From assembly GCF_905147365.1 (NCBI RefSeq), contig NC_056407.1, forward strand, positions 14,161,001 through 14,225,000: a stretch of 64,000 nucleotides of DNA, given 5' to 3'. Source of the stretch: Aricia agestis (lineage: Eukaryota > Arthropoda > Insecta > Lepidoptera > Lycaenidae). Position numbers and translations under genes: made by a program. Under the pieces are notes generated by a model. It worked only from the letters and a program-made list of their open reading frames with translations. It was not told where the DNA came from and searched no databases. Within the stretch, counting starts at the first letter, position 1. Every line of letters starts with the position of its first letter. Below are positions 1-10,485 of the stretch, one piece after another.

Positions 1-36
1 TATAATCTATACTAATATTATAAATGCGAAAGTATC

Positions 37-79
<43 letters not shown>

Positions 80-470
80 CGCTTTCACGCCAAAACTACT
101 GAACCGATTGCAATGAAATTTTGTACACAGTTATTCTAGAGTCTGAGAAAGGACATAGGCTACATTTTGATGTGGGAAAATATCTTATTTCCATGAAAAT
201 ATCGATGAAAATTTATTCGCATTGCGCAGGCCAGCGCTCATCCCGGGGGTCCTGGGTTCGAGTCCCGCAGGCGGAACAAGTTTTCAATGTTCCTGGGTCT
301 TGGATGTGTATTAAAATAATATTTCAAAAATCTTAAATATATTTTATGTATAATATTATAAAAAATCCAGAAATATATCGATACAATTTAGTTCTAATAC
401 GATTCAACAGATGGCGTTTTATTTTTTACTTAAATATATTTTATGTATCTATACTTCTATACTAATCCAT
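1..470 (+). repeat. Chimeric RTE-tail/SINE repeat (family A), copy 1
   Basis: The unit opens with ACTAATATTATAAATGCGAA and a (TCTG)n run near 41-78, followed by CGCTTTCACGCCAAAACTAC, which looks like the conserved tail of a lepidopteran non-LTR element. From about 215 it continues into a SINE-like part with a pol III B-box-like GGTTCGAGTCC near 255 and the tail GTTTTCAATGTTCC. It may extend left of the window. Short open frames here arise from the repeat and are not genes. Confidence 0.75.
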
Positions 471-477
471 ACTAATA

Positions 478-1270
478 TTATAAATGCGAAAGTATCTCTG
501 TCTGTCTGTCTGTCTGTCTCACTTTCACGCCAAAAACTAATATTATAAATGCGAAAGTATCTCTGTCTGTCTGTCTGTCTGTCTGTCTCGCTTTCACGCC
601 AAAACTACTGAACCGATTGCAATGAAATTTTGTACACAGTTATTCTAGAGTCTGAGAAAGGACATAGGCTACATTTTGATGTGGGAAAATATCTTATTTC
701 CATGAAAATATCGATGAAAATTACTTCGCATTGCGCGTGGCCAGTGCTCATCCCGGGGGTCCTGGGTTTGAGTCCCGCAGGCGGAACAAAAAGTTTTCAA
801 TGTTCCTGGGTCTTGGATGTGTATTAAAATAATATTTCAAAAATCTTAAATATATTTTATGTATAATATTATAAAAAATCCAGAAATATATCGACGCGAT
901 GCAATGAACATTTTAGTTCTAATACGATTCAACAGATGGCGCTTTTTTTTTTACTTCGTTGGAACATAGAACTAATCATACTTATTAGTTATTATGTTTT
1001 TGTTTATAGTTTTTAATACGTTAGAATATTATGTTTAATAATATTATCACTTGCTATAATAATAATCAATCTATCTTATCTTATAGAACTCCTACTGCAT
1101 TTCTAAGGAGTTCGAGTGTGTTGTGTTGGCCTATATTCCATCCAGAAAATATATCAATGCAATCAACATTTTAATTCTAATATATGAAAACAGATGGCGC
1201 TTTATTTTTTACTTCATTATTATAACAGAACTAATCATACCTACTTTATTTTATATTATTGTTTTTATTC
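478..1270 (+). repeat. Chimeric RTE-tail/SINE repeat (family A), copy 2
   Basis: Second copy in direct orientation. A partial head (478-535) precedes a full head at about 536, so the TATAAATGCGAAAG start occurs twice in 60 bp. The 3' part (840-1270) holds AT-rich sequence with two CAGATGGCG blocks, the region that is tandemly amplified in the copy near 7.5 kb. Confidence 0.75.
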
Positions 1271-1274
1271 ATAA

Positions 1275-2271
1275 CTAGCTGTTGCCCGCGACTTCATCCG
1301 CGTGGACTTTAGTTTATAGCGCGCGGTGTCAACAAAATTTGTGTCAAATTTAAAAACTTTTTAAAACCCTGGTAAGTGGTACCCCTCTTAGGGCCGCGCT
1401 ACACCGGAATGGCAGCGCTGAAAGTGCTCGCCTCGCCGCTGCCATTCCGGTGTAGCGCGGCCCTTAATTAATCAAAATACCCAAAAACAGCTATGCAGTG
1501 TGCACATAATCTGTACTAATATTATGAATGCGAAAGTATCTCTGTCTGTCTGTCTGTCTGTCAGTCTCGCTTTCACGCCAAACGCCAAAACTACCGAACC
1601 GATTGTAATGAAATTTTGTATACTGATAGTCTAAAGCCTGAGAAAGGACATAGGCTACTTTTTTACTGGAAAAAAGGGTTGTAAGGGTCGTAAATTTGTT
1701 CAAAAAATTCATAATAGATGGCGCCGTGCGTCTTCTACATCGCGCTGACGCTTGCTCAAAAGTCTTTCTATAAGAGGTGGTATCATCTTACATTTAAGTC
1801 TCGATTTTTTTCGATTGTTATATCTATTCTACGGTATTAAATAACTCAGTACTTTATCTGTGCAGGCAGTGACGTAACCTTAAGACCAAATTTCACCAAC
1901 GACTGTTAAAGTTAATGCTCGAATTAGTATCACGTTAGCTGTTTTGTTTTTCATATGAATGAAAGAGAAGACAGGATATTTTAACAAGCTGTTAACACTA
2001 ATAGACGTTGGTGAAATTGGGGCTAAACCTATCAATGATAAATAGTTTATGGGTAAAGTTGTGTAATTGGGGGGCTAAATAAGCTTTAAAATTTGGCATA
2101 ATATATAAAGTTTAACATACAAAAATGAAGTACTTATTGTTTGCACACTGCACAGCTGTATTGATTTAAGGGGTACCAGGGTTTTTTTATAAAAGCTTTT
2201 GACACCAATTTTGTTGACATCGCGCGCTATAAACTGAAGTCCACGCGGACGAAGTCGCGGGCAACAGCTAG
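1275..2271 (+). mobile_element. Foldback composite element (family B), copy 1
   Basis: The left end reads CTAGCTGTTGCCCGCGACTT and the right end is its inverse, GCGGGCAACAGCTAG. Inverted similarity runs inward for more than 100 bp. The left arm carries a 73-bp palindrome (1391-1463). The middle is a (TCTG)n-headed RTE-like tail. At the right end a small hairpin (GCGGAC-GAA-GTCGC) precedes CAGCTAG followed by T, which resembles a Helitron 3' terminus. The Helitron reading is inference. Four complete copies in the window share this architecture. Confidence 0.7.
1391..1463. mobile_element. 73-bp palindromic insert in family B arm
   Basis: Perfect 27-bp inverted arms (starting GGGCCGCGCTACACCGG) around a 19-bp spacer, flanked by TTA on both sides. 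The related arm at the other end of the element lacks it, giving an empty-site comparison (CCCCTTAAATCAA). Confidence 0.8.
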
Positions 2272-2297
2272 TTCGTATCATAAACCTATTATTAAGT

Positions 2298-2564
2298 CTA
2301 TGATTCGTATGTATAGGCTTGTCACTCAAAAATCTGTCATTTTTCCTAGTAGTAGTGTCGTAGTGTGTGTAACGTTTTGTTTGTTAAAAATATAATATAA
2401 TATTATGATAAAAGCATAATTTTAAAATAAAATAATATTAGCTCGATGCACTCTTTCACCATATAAACTATAACTGTGCGAAATTTCATGCACCTACGTT
2501 TCCCCATTTTTCGTAAAAAGGGTTACAAAGTTTTTCTCTCACGTATTAATATATAGATATTATT
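2298..2564 (+). repeat. Dispersed repeat family F, copy 1
   Basis: Runs from TAGGCTTGTCACTCAAAAAT through AGCTCGATGCACTC and ATAAACTATAACTGTGCG to TTTTTCTCTCACGTATTAAT. Other copies or fragments lie near 28.8, 29.9, 32.4, 35.6, 38.1, 50.5, 60.4 and 61.9 kb. No coding capacity is seen. Confidence 0.7.
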
Positions 2565-2572
2565 GTGTCTCG

Positions 2573-2740
2573 TTTTCCACCATCGACGGGCTAACATGTA
2601 TAACTTTACAAATAGTAGAGAACTATGTACTTCTCAATGTGTCTTTCTGAACAACGTTTTCCACGATCGACGGGCTAACATAATAATATAAAAACACTAC
2701 TTTACAAATAGTAGAGAACCATGTACTTCTTAGGGCATGA
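2573..2740 (+). repeat. Imperfect tandem duplication, ~87-bp unit
   Basis: Two units each begin GTTTTCCACSATCGACGGGC and end in ACAAATAGTAGAGAACYATG. The second contains a short AT-rich insertion. Confidence 0.75.
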
Positions 2741-2792
2741 CAGGGCTTTTGAAAGACCAATTTGCAAAATTCGGAATTTGGTTATGTTTTAT

Positions 2793-2985
2793 CCTACTAA
2801 TATTATAAAGGCGAAAGTTTGTTTGGATGTATGGATGTATAGATGTATGGATGTGTGGATGTGTGGATGTGTGGATGTATGGATGTATGGATGTTTGTTA
2901 CTCTTTCACGCAAAAACTACTGAACGGATTTTAATGAAACTTTACAATAATATAGCTTATACATCAGAATAACACATAGGCTACA
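2793..2985 (+). repeat. RTE-like 3' tail with GGATGTAT octamer array
   Basis: Starts with CTACTAATATTATAAAGGCG, then about nine 8-mers of GGATGTAT/GGATGTGT (2823-2893), then AAAAACTACTGAACGGATTT. The layout parallels the (TCTG)n elements but the amplified motif differs. Confidence 0.7.
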
Positions 2986-2989
2986 ATTT

Positions 2990-3400
2990 TAACCGACTTT
3001 CAAAATGGGGGAGGTGTTATGTTCGTTTTCTTATGTTCAACGATTACTCCGCCGTTTGTTAACCGATTTTCAAAATTTTTCTTTTGGTATGTAGGGTATC
3101 ATCCCAATTTGGTATTATATTCACAAAAGTGGTGATCTGATGAAGGATCCATAAGTAATCGAGGGAACTCCTCAAAATTTATGGGGAAACATGTGGTGAC
3201 TTCGGTTTCGTGAGAAGTATTCTAAGCATATGCTACCAACAAGTAAGATTTTGCACCGAGGTATACCTGGTATACCGTGGTTCGGAAGGTGCTGAGAGAA
3301 ATTCTTTATAGATACAAGTTTGGGAGTTTAGGCGTTGTTTTAAGAACGGAAAGCATATGCTACTATGCAAATTACATTCATCATCATCACTACCTACCTA
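2990..3400 (+). repeat. Dispersed repeat family H, copy 1
   Basis: Begins AACCGACTTTCAAAATGGGG and includes AAAGTGGTGATCTGATGA. Reverse-orientation relatives lie at 46490-46812 and 50145-50468, with terminal fragments near 20700 and 58870. Noncoding. Confidence 0.65.
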
Positions 3401-3514
3401 CTACCAGTACCACATAATATTATACCATGCATCGTCCCATGATTATGAGCCTTTTCATAGTCTTTTAGATCGAGGCTCGAGTTTGTCAAGCGATAATTAA
3501 AAAAAGTCTATACT

Positions 3515-3780
3515 TAATATTATAAACCTGAAGAGTATGTTTGCTTGAATGCGCTTATCTCAGGAACTACAGGTCCGATTTAAAAACTTATTTCAGTGTT
3601 AGATATCTCATTTATCGAGGCTATATTATATTATATTATCACGCTAAGACTAATACGACCGAAGAAACTCAGGAAAATGTGTTAAAAACGGAAAATATTA
3701 GAAAGGGTTTATCTCACGAACTACTGGAGCAATTTTTATAGCAATATTTGGCATTTATATAGAGTAGACCACGTGAAAGG
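3515..3780 (+). repeat. Dispersed repeat related to the 63-kb tandem element
   Basis: Contains TTATCTCACGAACTACTGGA and GTAGACCACGTGAAAGGA, whose inverse occurs at 63195-63275. It is therefore a copy of the element at the right end of the window in opposite orientation. Confidence 0.6.
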
Positions 3781-3793
3781 AGTATTTTTAGAC

Positions 3794-4121
3794 GTGGGAG
3801 AGCCATGCTTCGGCACGAATGGGCCGGCTCGACCGGAGAAATACCACGTCCTCACAGAAAACCGGCGTGGAACAGCGCTTGCGCTGTGTTTCGCCGAGTG
3901 AGTGAGTTTACCGGAGGCCCAATCCCCTACCCTATTCCCTTCCCTTCCCTCCCTTATTCCGTTCCCTTTCCATCCCTACCTTCCCCTATTACCCTATTCC
4001 CTCTTAATAGGTCGGCAACGCACCTGCAGCTCTTCTGATGCTGCGAGTGTCCATGGGCGACGGAAGTTGCTTTCCATCAGGTGACCCGTTTGCTCGTTTG
4101 CCCCCTTATTGCATTAAAAAA
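3794..4121 (+). mobile_element. Lepidopteran SINE (family C), copy 1
   Basis: About 328 bp, from GTGGGAGAGCCATGCTTCGG to CCCCCTTATTGCATTAAAAA. The head has A-box-like GGCACGAATGG and B-box-like GGCTCGACC, suggesting a tRNA-derived pol III promoter. The middle is a CCCTTCC-rich pyrimidine tract and the 3' part contains GACGGAAGTTGCTTTCCATC. It resembles the widespread Metulj-type SINEs; the name is from memory and unverified. Confidence 0.8.
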
Positions 4122-4124
4122 AAT

Positions 4125-4790
4125 ATAGCTATATTAATTCGAAAATGTACGGTTTCTGTGAAATTCCTAATTTACGCGGGCGAAGCCGCGCGGGACATCT
4201 GGATTTTATAAAAACAAAAATATTATGACGTATTCGCATTTATAGAACTTGTGGTCGCGAGTTATTTAAAATTTAATCATGATCCATTTTTCAGGTGTTC
4301 TTTTATCAAAGATTCAGGGCACAAGGTATATTCATTAAATCTTTACTTGTCAGTTAAACCCGATAAAAATCAGATTAGCTGATTATATATTATATACCTA
4401 CTTAGATACATTTTTGGGATCCATATTGGAATTATCAGAAAAAAATGTATTAATTCTAGACCAATGTGGCACTGTCTACGTATTTTGCACTGATTTCACA
4501 ATTCAAACTTATTCTGTAGAGCGAAGGCCACTTAGATAAAATTAAGGCTATCTCAAAAAATCTTGAGAAACTTGAACCAGTCATTTTGGGAACTAGTTCT
4601 ATGAATTCTCCGAAAGGATTTTAATTTTATCTTTGAATTTTATCCTTTATCGCCTACGAACTGGTCTAGAACGGAAATAGTTCTTTTGCACCTCCTGTAA
4701 GTTATCTCTACCGCAAAAAAACAATAAATTATTATTTTCAAGTAATTAAGAATTCAAAAATAATCTTCTTATATACATTACATATATACA
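4125..4790. other. AT-rich stretch, nothing recognised
   Basis: No long frame, splice-bounded exon or clear repeat end is visible. CGCGGGCGAAGCCGCGCGGG near 4175 is a hairpin-like fragment typical of lepidopteran repeat ends. Confidence 0.5.
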
Positions 4791-4794
4791 TTTG

Positions 4795-5117
4795 TATAAA
4801 ATTCTCGTGTCACAAATCACAATGTTAGTTACCGTACCTACTCCTCCGAAACGGCTTTACTGATTTTTACCAAATTTTATATGCATATTCAGTAGGTCTG
4901 AGAATCGGCTACTGGCTACTTTTTATATTGATAAGTGCATTTGCTGAATAAATAATTGTAAATTATTACAACTCGAGACTGACGGCGACCATTGTTTGTG
5001 CGACGGGATAGCGATGGACGTTGCCATTGCTTATTTAGTCACTTCCATGTCACTTCAATAAAATAATATGGGCGAAATACTATTATGGCAAAATAACTTT
5101 TACCGGGACAGCTAGTT
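4795..5117 (+). repeat. Dispersed repeat ending in CCGGGACAGCTAGT
   Basis: Contains TCCTCCGAAACGGCTTTACT and finishes in TTACCGGGACAGCTAG. A related 3' end occurs at 60301-60330 (ACCGGGACAGCTAGTG). Probably the remnant of a non-LTR or SINE-like element. Confidence 0.55.
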
Positions 5118-5224
5118 TCAATATAAATGTACCTTAATTGTCTTAATTGATGAAATTTGGTTAGAGAAGATACTCTGAACTGAATCTCGGGATCTAGGAT
5201 TAATAAAATCCCTTTCAGCGACAT

Positions 5225-5420
5225 AATCTATAAAATTAAATTAAGAAATTTAAAAAAACCCCCGCCAAACAACTTTAAAAAGTAATGAAATAATATATTT
5301 TATTTACTGAATTTAAGTTTAAATAATTCCTAAGTGTATTAAAGTGATATTTTAGTCCATAATTGTTGTCACGGTGTGTCGGGGGACCGCCAACAGTGTC
5401 TTTTGCATTTTGTATCGCCT
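5225..5420 (+). repeat. Repeat family I (CCCCCGCCAAACAACTTT), copy 1
   Basis: Contains CCCCCGCCAAACAACTTTAA and CACGGTGTGTCGGGGGACCG. Inverse copies lie at 9677-9843, 51565-51720 and 52040-52240, and a direct copy at 51318-51480. Probably arms of a foldback or TIR element. Confidence 0.65.
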
Positions 5421-5486
5421 TGTCACTGATTGTCTCGATTTGGTTCGCTGAAAACTGACCCCTAAACTATAATGTTATGTGAAATC

Positions 5487-6246
5487 AAACATCTGGGGGC
5501 ACGGGAGTGCCCCCGCCAAGATGAGCCAAGCGAAGCGCGCAAGGGCACTACCTACCTTTTCTCGAAACGTTTCGTCGTATTTTTGAACCCTCGTAACTTT
5601 GATTTGAATAATGCCAGATAGTTGAAATTTGTAAGATATAGTGACATGGGTATAGTTATTAAATGCGTAAAGTTTGAATATCGTAGCTATTATACTTTAG
5701 ATTTTATAGGTGTCCAAAAACCCACAATTTGGTCACTGACTCACCGATCATCAAAACTGTTAGGGTACTTCCTGAAGTCTTAGAAAGCTGAAATTTGGTA
5801 TGTAACATGATATTAGTACTAAAACAACAAAAAAAATTGAAACCCAACTTAACCTATATCCGTACTATTATAGAGCAAAATTAGGCAAAAATTTGTGCTT
5901 TTTGTATTGGAGCCCCCCCTTAATTTTTTATTTTATTTTTAAATATTAAAGTAGACATATAACTAAGGATCTTGAGAAAAAATCAAGTACCTAACTGTTG
6001 CTATTATTGATATAGAGCAAAAAAAGCTAAAAAAATCGCGTTTGTTTAATCTTACTTTTATTTTATTTTTAGTATTTGTTGTTACAGCGCGGCGGCAATA
6101 GATATACATAATTTGTGAAAATTTCACCTCTCTACCTATTACCGTTCTTGAGTTACAGCCTAGAGACAGACAGACAGACAGACGGATAGACGGAAAGACA
6201 ACGAAGTCTTAGTAATACGATCCCGTTTTTACCCTTTGGGTACGTA
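5487..6246 (+). mobile_element. Composite repeat with GC-hairpin terminus (family E), copy 1
   Basis: One end carries a perfect 8-bp stem and 4-nt loop (GGGGGCAC-GGGA-GTGCCCCC, 5495-5514). The body includes CATCAAAACTGTTAGGGTAC and then joins family D sequence ending in CCCGTTTTTACCCTTTGGGT. The same junction occurs in reverse orientation at 48655-49352, so the two parts move as one unit. Confidence 0.7.
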
Positions 6247-6259
6247 AGTACGTAAGTTC

Positions 6260-6650
6260 AATGATTAGTCGTAGTCTTAGCATTTCTTTGCAAATATTTA
6301 ATTAATAAGAATGTTTCATTAATTATAATAATAATAATTAGTTACTTAACTATAAATCTATTTCAAGTTTACTTAACTTGAAACAAATTGATTAGGAATA
6401 TTAGGATAATTAGTATAGTAGGTCTTAAAATATATTTTTAATGTAAACAACATCGGTTTACGGTTAGTTAAAAACAAAAAAAAGTGGCTTCGAAAGTTAA
6501 ACGGGTATACCAAACATCTTCGCGTCATCGATAGTGTGATGTAGGTGCCCAACAGTGACATCTCTTGTCGATTAGAGTGCATTAACAACTATATGAAACT
6601 GTTCGTGCAAGCTATATCGCGATGTAGACGGCCAGCAGCGACATCTATTA
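6260..6650. other. Intervening AT-rich sequence, nothing recognised
   Basis: Two short AGCGACATCT/GTGACATCTCTTGTCG-like blocks recur around 6555 and 6635. No gene or clear element end is visible. Confidence 0.4.
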
Positions 6651-6654
6651 TTAT

Positions 6655-6915
6655 CAAGAGGAAAAAATACCGAAAAATCGCGTTTGTTGTATGAGAGCCC
6701 CCCCGAAATATTAAATTAATTTTGTTTTTAGTATTTATTGCTATAGCGGCAACAGAAATACATAATCGATGAAAATTTCAACTCTCTAGTTCTTCCGTTC
6801 TTGAGATGCATCCTAGAGACAGATAGACATATAGACAGACGGACAGACGGACAGCGGACAGACATCGAAGTCTCAGTAATAGGCTCCCGTTTTTACCCTA
6901 TGGGTACTGAACCCT
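6655..6915 (+). repeat. Dispersed repeat family D, 3' part
   Basis: From AAAAATCGCGTTTGTTGTAT through GGAGCCCCC-like sequence and a GACAGACGGACAG tract to GTTTTTACCCTATGGGTACT. Truncated at the GAGTCCGACTCGCACTTGG end. Confidence 0.7.
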
Positions 6916-7147
6916 AAAAAATGAACTTAATAAAAGAAAAAACAACTTAAACCAGCTTACAAAAAGAAATGAAATCCCACCAAAAACATTTTCATGTAAA
7001 AATGTTGCCAAGATGAGAACATAATAATTTTATAGTTCGTCGTATCAAAAAGTAGTGAGATATCATGTAGAGCCGAGTTTCTTACATACTCAGCCCTTAA
7101 TCTAAAAACCTTAATTTTACACTAAAGCGCGGCAAAATATTTGATAA

Positions 7148-8410
7148 TCCATACTAATATTATAAATGCCAAAGTATCTCTGTCTGTCTGTCTGTCTGTC
7201 TGTCTCGCTTTCACGCCAAAACTACTGAACCGATTGCAATGAAATTTTGTACACAGTTATTCTAGAGTCTGAGAAAGGACATAGGCTACATTTTGATGTG
7301 GGAAAATATCATATTTCCATGAAAATATCGATGCAAATGAATTCGCATTGCGCGTGGCCAGCGCTCATCCCGGGGGTCCTGGGTTCGAGTCCCGCAGGCG
7401 GAACAAAAAGTTTTCAATGTTCCTGGGTCTTGGATGTGTATTAAAATAAAATTTCATAAATCTTAAACATATTTTATGTATGATATTATAAAAAATCCAG
7501 AAATATATCGATGCAATGAACATTTTAGTTATAATACGATTCAACAGATGGCGTTTTATTTTTTACTTCATTGTAACATAGAACTAATCATAGGTACTTA
7601 TTAGTTATTATGTTTTTGTTTATAGTTTTTAATACGTTAGAATATTATGTTTAATAATATTATCACTTGGTATAATAATAATCAATATATCTTATCTTAT
7701 AGAACTCCTGCATTTCTAATATATGTGACAAGTTGACAACAGAAGGCGCTCTAAAATAAAGGAGTTCAAGTGTACCGGCGTGTTGGCCTATATTCCATCC
7801 AGAAAATATGTCAATGCAATCAACATTTCAATTCTAATATATGAAAACAGATGGCGTTTTATTTTTTACTTAAACATATTTTATGTATAATATTATAAAA
7901 AATCCAGAAATATATCGATGCAATGAACATTTTAGTTCTAATACGATTCAACAGATGGCGTTTTATTTTTTACTTCATTGTAACATAGAACTAATCATAC
8001 TTATTAGTTATTATGTTTTTGTTTATAGTTTTTAAAACGTTAGAATATTATGTTTGATAATATTATCACTTGGTATAATAATAATCAATCTATCTTATCT
8101 TATAGAACTCCTGCATTTCTAATATATGTGACAAGTTGACAAAAGAAGGCGCTCTAAAATAAAGGAGTTCAAGTGTACCGTGTTGGCCTATATTCCATCC
8201 AGAAAATATGTCAATGCAATCAACATTTCAATTCTAATATATGAAAACAGATGGCGTTTTATTTTTTACTTAAATATATTTTATGTATAATATTATAAAA
8301 AATCCAGAAATATATCGATGCAATGAACATTTTAGTTCTAATACGATTCAACAGATGGCGTTTTATTTTTTACTTCATTGTAACATAGAACTAATCATAC
8401 TTATTAGTTA
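7148..8410 (+). repeat. Family A copy 3 with 400-bp tandem amplification
   Basis: Standard head and SINE-like part (7148-7463), followed by a tandem of the 3' region: units start at 7464, 7872 and 8272, giving 408 and 400 bp plus a truncated third unit. Each unit contains two CAGATGGCGTTTTATTTTTT blocks and GGCCTATATTCCATCCAGAA. Confidence 0.75.
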
Positions 8411-9280
8411 CTAGCTGTTGCCCGCGACTTCGTCCGCGTGGACTTCAGTTTATAAAGCGCGATGTCAACAAAATTGATGTCAAAAGCTTTTATAAAAAAA
8501 CCCTGGTACCCCTTAAATCAATACAGCTGTGCAGTGTGCACACAATAAGTATTTCATTTTTTTATATTAAACTTTATATTTTATGACAAATTTTAAAGCT
8601 TATTTAGCCCCCCAATTACACAACTTTACCCATAAACTATTTATCATTGATTGGTTTAAGGTTACGTCACTGCACAGATAAAGTACTGAGTTATTTAATA
8701 CCGTAGAATAGATATAACAATCGAAAAAAATCGAAACTTAAATGTAAGATGATACCACCTATTATAGAAAGACTTTTGAGCAAGCGTCAGCGCGATGTAG
8801 AAGACGCACGGCGCCATCTATTATGAATTTTTGGAACTAACTTAATTTGAACAAATTTACGCATTTTCACCCCCTGACAACCCTTTTTTCCAGTAAAAAA
8901 GTAGCCTATGTCCTTTCTCAGGCTTTAGACTATCTGTATACAAAATTTCATTACAATCGGTTTGGTAGTTTTGGCGTTAGGCGTGAAAGCGAGACTGACA
9001 GACAGACAGAGATACTTTCGCATTTATAATATTAGTTCTATACTAATGTGTGCACACTGCACAGCTGTTTTTGGGTATTTTGATTAATTAAGGGCCGCGC
9101 TACACCGGAATAGCAGTGGCGAGGCGAGCACTTTCAGCGCTGCCAATCCGGTGTAGCGCGCCCCTAAAAGGGGTACCACTTACCAGGGTTTTAAAAAGTT
9201 TTTAAATTTGACACAAATTTTGTTGACACCGCGCGCTATAAACTAAAGTCCACGCGGACGAAGTCGCGGGCAACAGCTAG
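8411..9280 (-). mobile_element. Foldback composite element (family B), copy 2
   Basis: Complete copy in reverse orientation, inserted directly after family A sequence at TTAGTTA. Its palindrome-bearing arm is at the right, with the palindrome at 9092-9164 carrying several substitutions, so it is older than the 1.4-kb one. Confidence 0.7.
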
Positions 9281-9487
9281 TAATATTATAATGTGTCAGC
9301 CGCACGAGAAGAATCTAAAAACTCTACACATTAGCCAAAATCGGTGGCTTGGCCATTTTGTTATTCGTCAGGGCTTTGAATTTAATGATATTATAACGTA
9401 ACTAATGATAAATGGCCAGGCCACCGATTTTAACTAATGTGTAGAGTTTTTAGATTCTCCTCGTGCGGGTGACACATTATAATATTA
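9281..9487. mobile_element. 207-bp foldback MITE
   Basis: Ends TAATATTATAATGTGTCA and its inverse, with 54-bp outer arms differing at two positions and further pairing around AAAATCGGTGGC. It abuts the family B terminus on the left. Confidence 0.75.
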
Positions 9488-9676
9488 TTATCAAATATTT
9501 TGCCGCGCTTTAGTGTAAAATTAAGGTTTTTAGATTAAGGGCTGAGTATGTAAGGTTAGAAGCTTTGCTCTACATGATACGAGTATCTCACTACTTTTTG
9601 ATACGACGAACTATAAAATTATTATGTTCTCATCTTGGCAACATTTTTACATGAAAATGTTTTTGGTGGGATCTAC

Positions 9677-9843
9677 ATTAGCGGTCCCCCGACACACCTT
9701 GACAACAATTATGGTCTAAAATATCACTTTAATACACTAATTGGGAATTATTTAAACTTAAAGTCAGTAAATAAAATATATTATTTAATTACTTTTTAAA
9801 GTTGTTTGGCGGGGTTTTTTTAAAATTTCTTAATTTAATTTTA
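9677..9843 (-). repeat. Repeat family I, inverted copy
   Basis: Starts GCGGTCCCCCGACACACCTT and ends TTAATTTAATTTTA, mirroring 5225-5400. Confidence 0.65.
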
Positions 9844-9844
9844 T

Positions 9845-10435
9845 TTTATGCTTTTTAAATTTGTGTTGGTTATAATAATTTCTATCAACAGGATCATATT
9901 ATATCCCAATGAATACCATCTAGGAATGTCCTTTTGGATGAGTCCGTCAATATAAGTCCAAACATGAAACCTCTTCTTTGGGTTCATATAGAGCTTGGCT
10001 CCCATAGAATCCAGGTGATGTTGCAGCAGCAGCATCCAAAAATTTATTGGTTATCTACGTCTCACTAGTTGTCGCAATTAAAATGAGCCCAAACACGAAA
10101 CCATTGCTCTAAGTTGGTGAGGAGTTGGGTATCCTATTGATTACCAGGTGATGCTGCAGCTCCAGGTCAACTTTCCATTAATCACGCGTCACGAACACGT
10201 CACGAAACAAAAACAAAAAGTCACGAACTAGAATGCAATAAATCCCACCAAACGATCTAATCGCTAATAAACGAAGTTGCTAATCGGCCCTTCACGAACC
10301 AGATGAACCGCGATTTTTCAGCACGGAGCAGGCTGATGATGATGAACTATAGCTAAGAACACTCTCAATTAAGTCAGATTTCAAACAAAAAAAACTAGAT
10401 CAAAATCGGTCCACCCGTTTGGATGCTACGATGCC

Positions 10436-10485
<50 letters not shown>

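Larger units (their letters stand above)
6974..9672. mobile_element. 2.7-kb structure bounded by ~180-bp inverted arms
   Basis: The left arm 6974-7148 (ATCCCACCAAAAACATTTTC inward) and right arm 9487-9672 (ending GAAAATGTTTTTGGTGGGAT) are near-identical inverted copies. Everything between is family A, family B and a 207-bp foldback, so this is a long-TIR element whose interior is filled by nested insertions, or two opposed arms of one. Family I arms occur just outside, at 5225 and 9677. Confidence 0.65.

Noticed and set aside
9841..10035. 64-codon minus frame, considered as a later exon of the receptor gene
   Set aside because: Does not match CD36-family sequence expected after exon 4, lacks convincing splice borders, and lies in a degenerate repeat.
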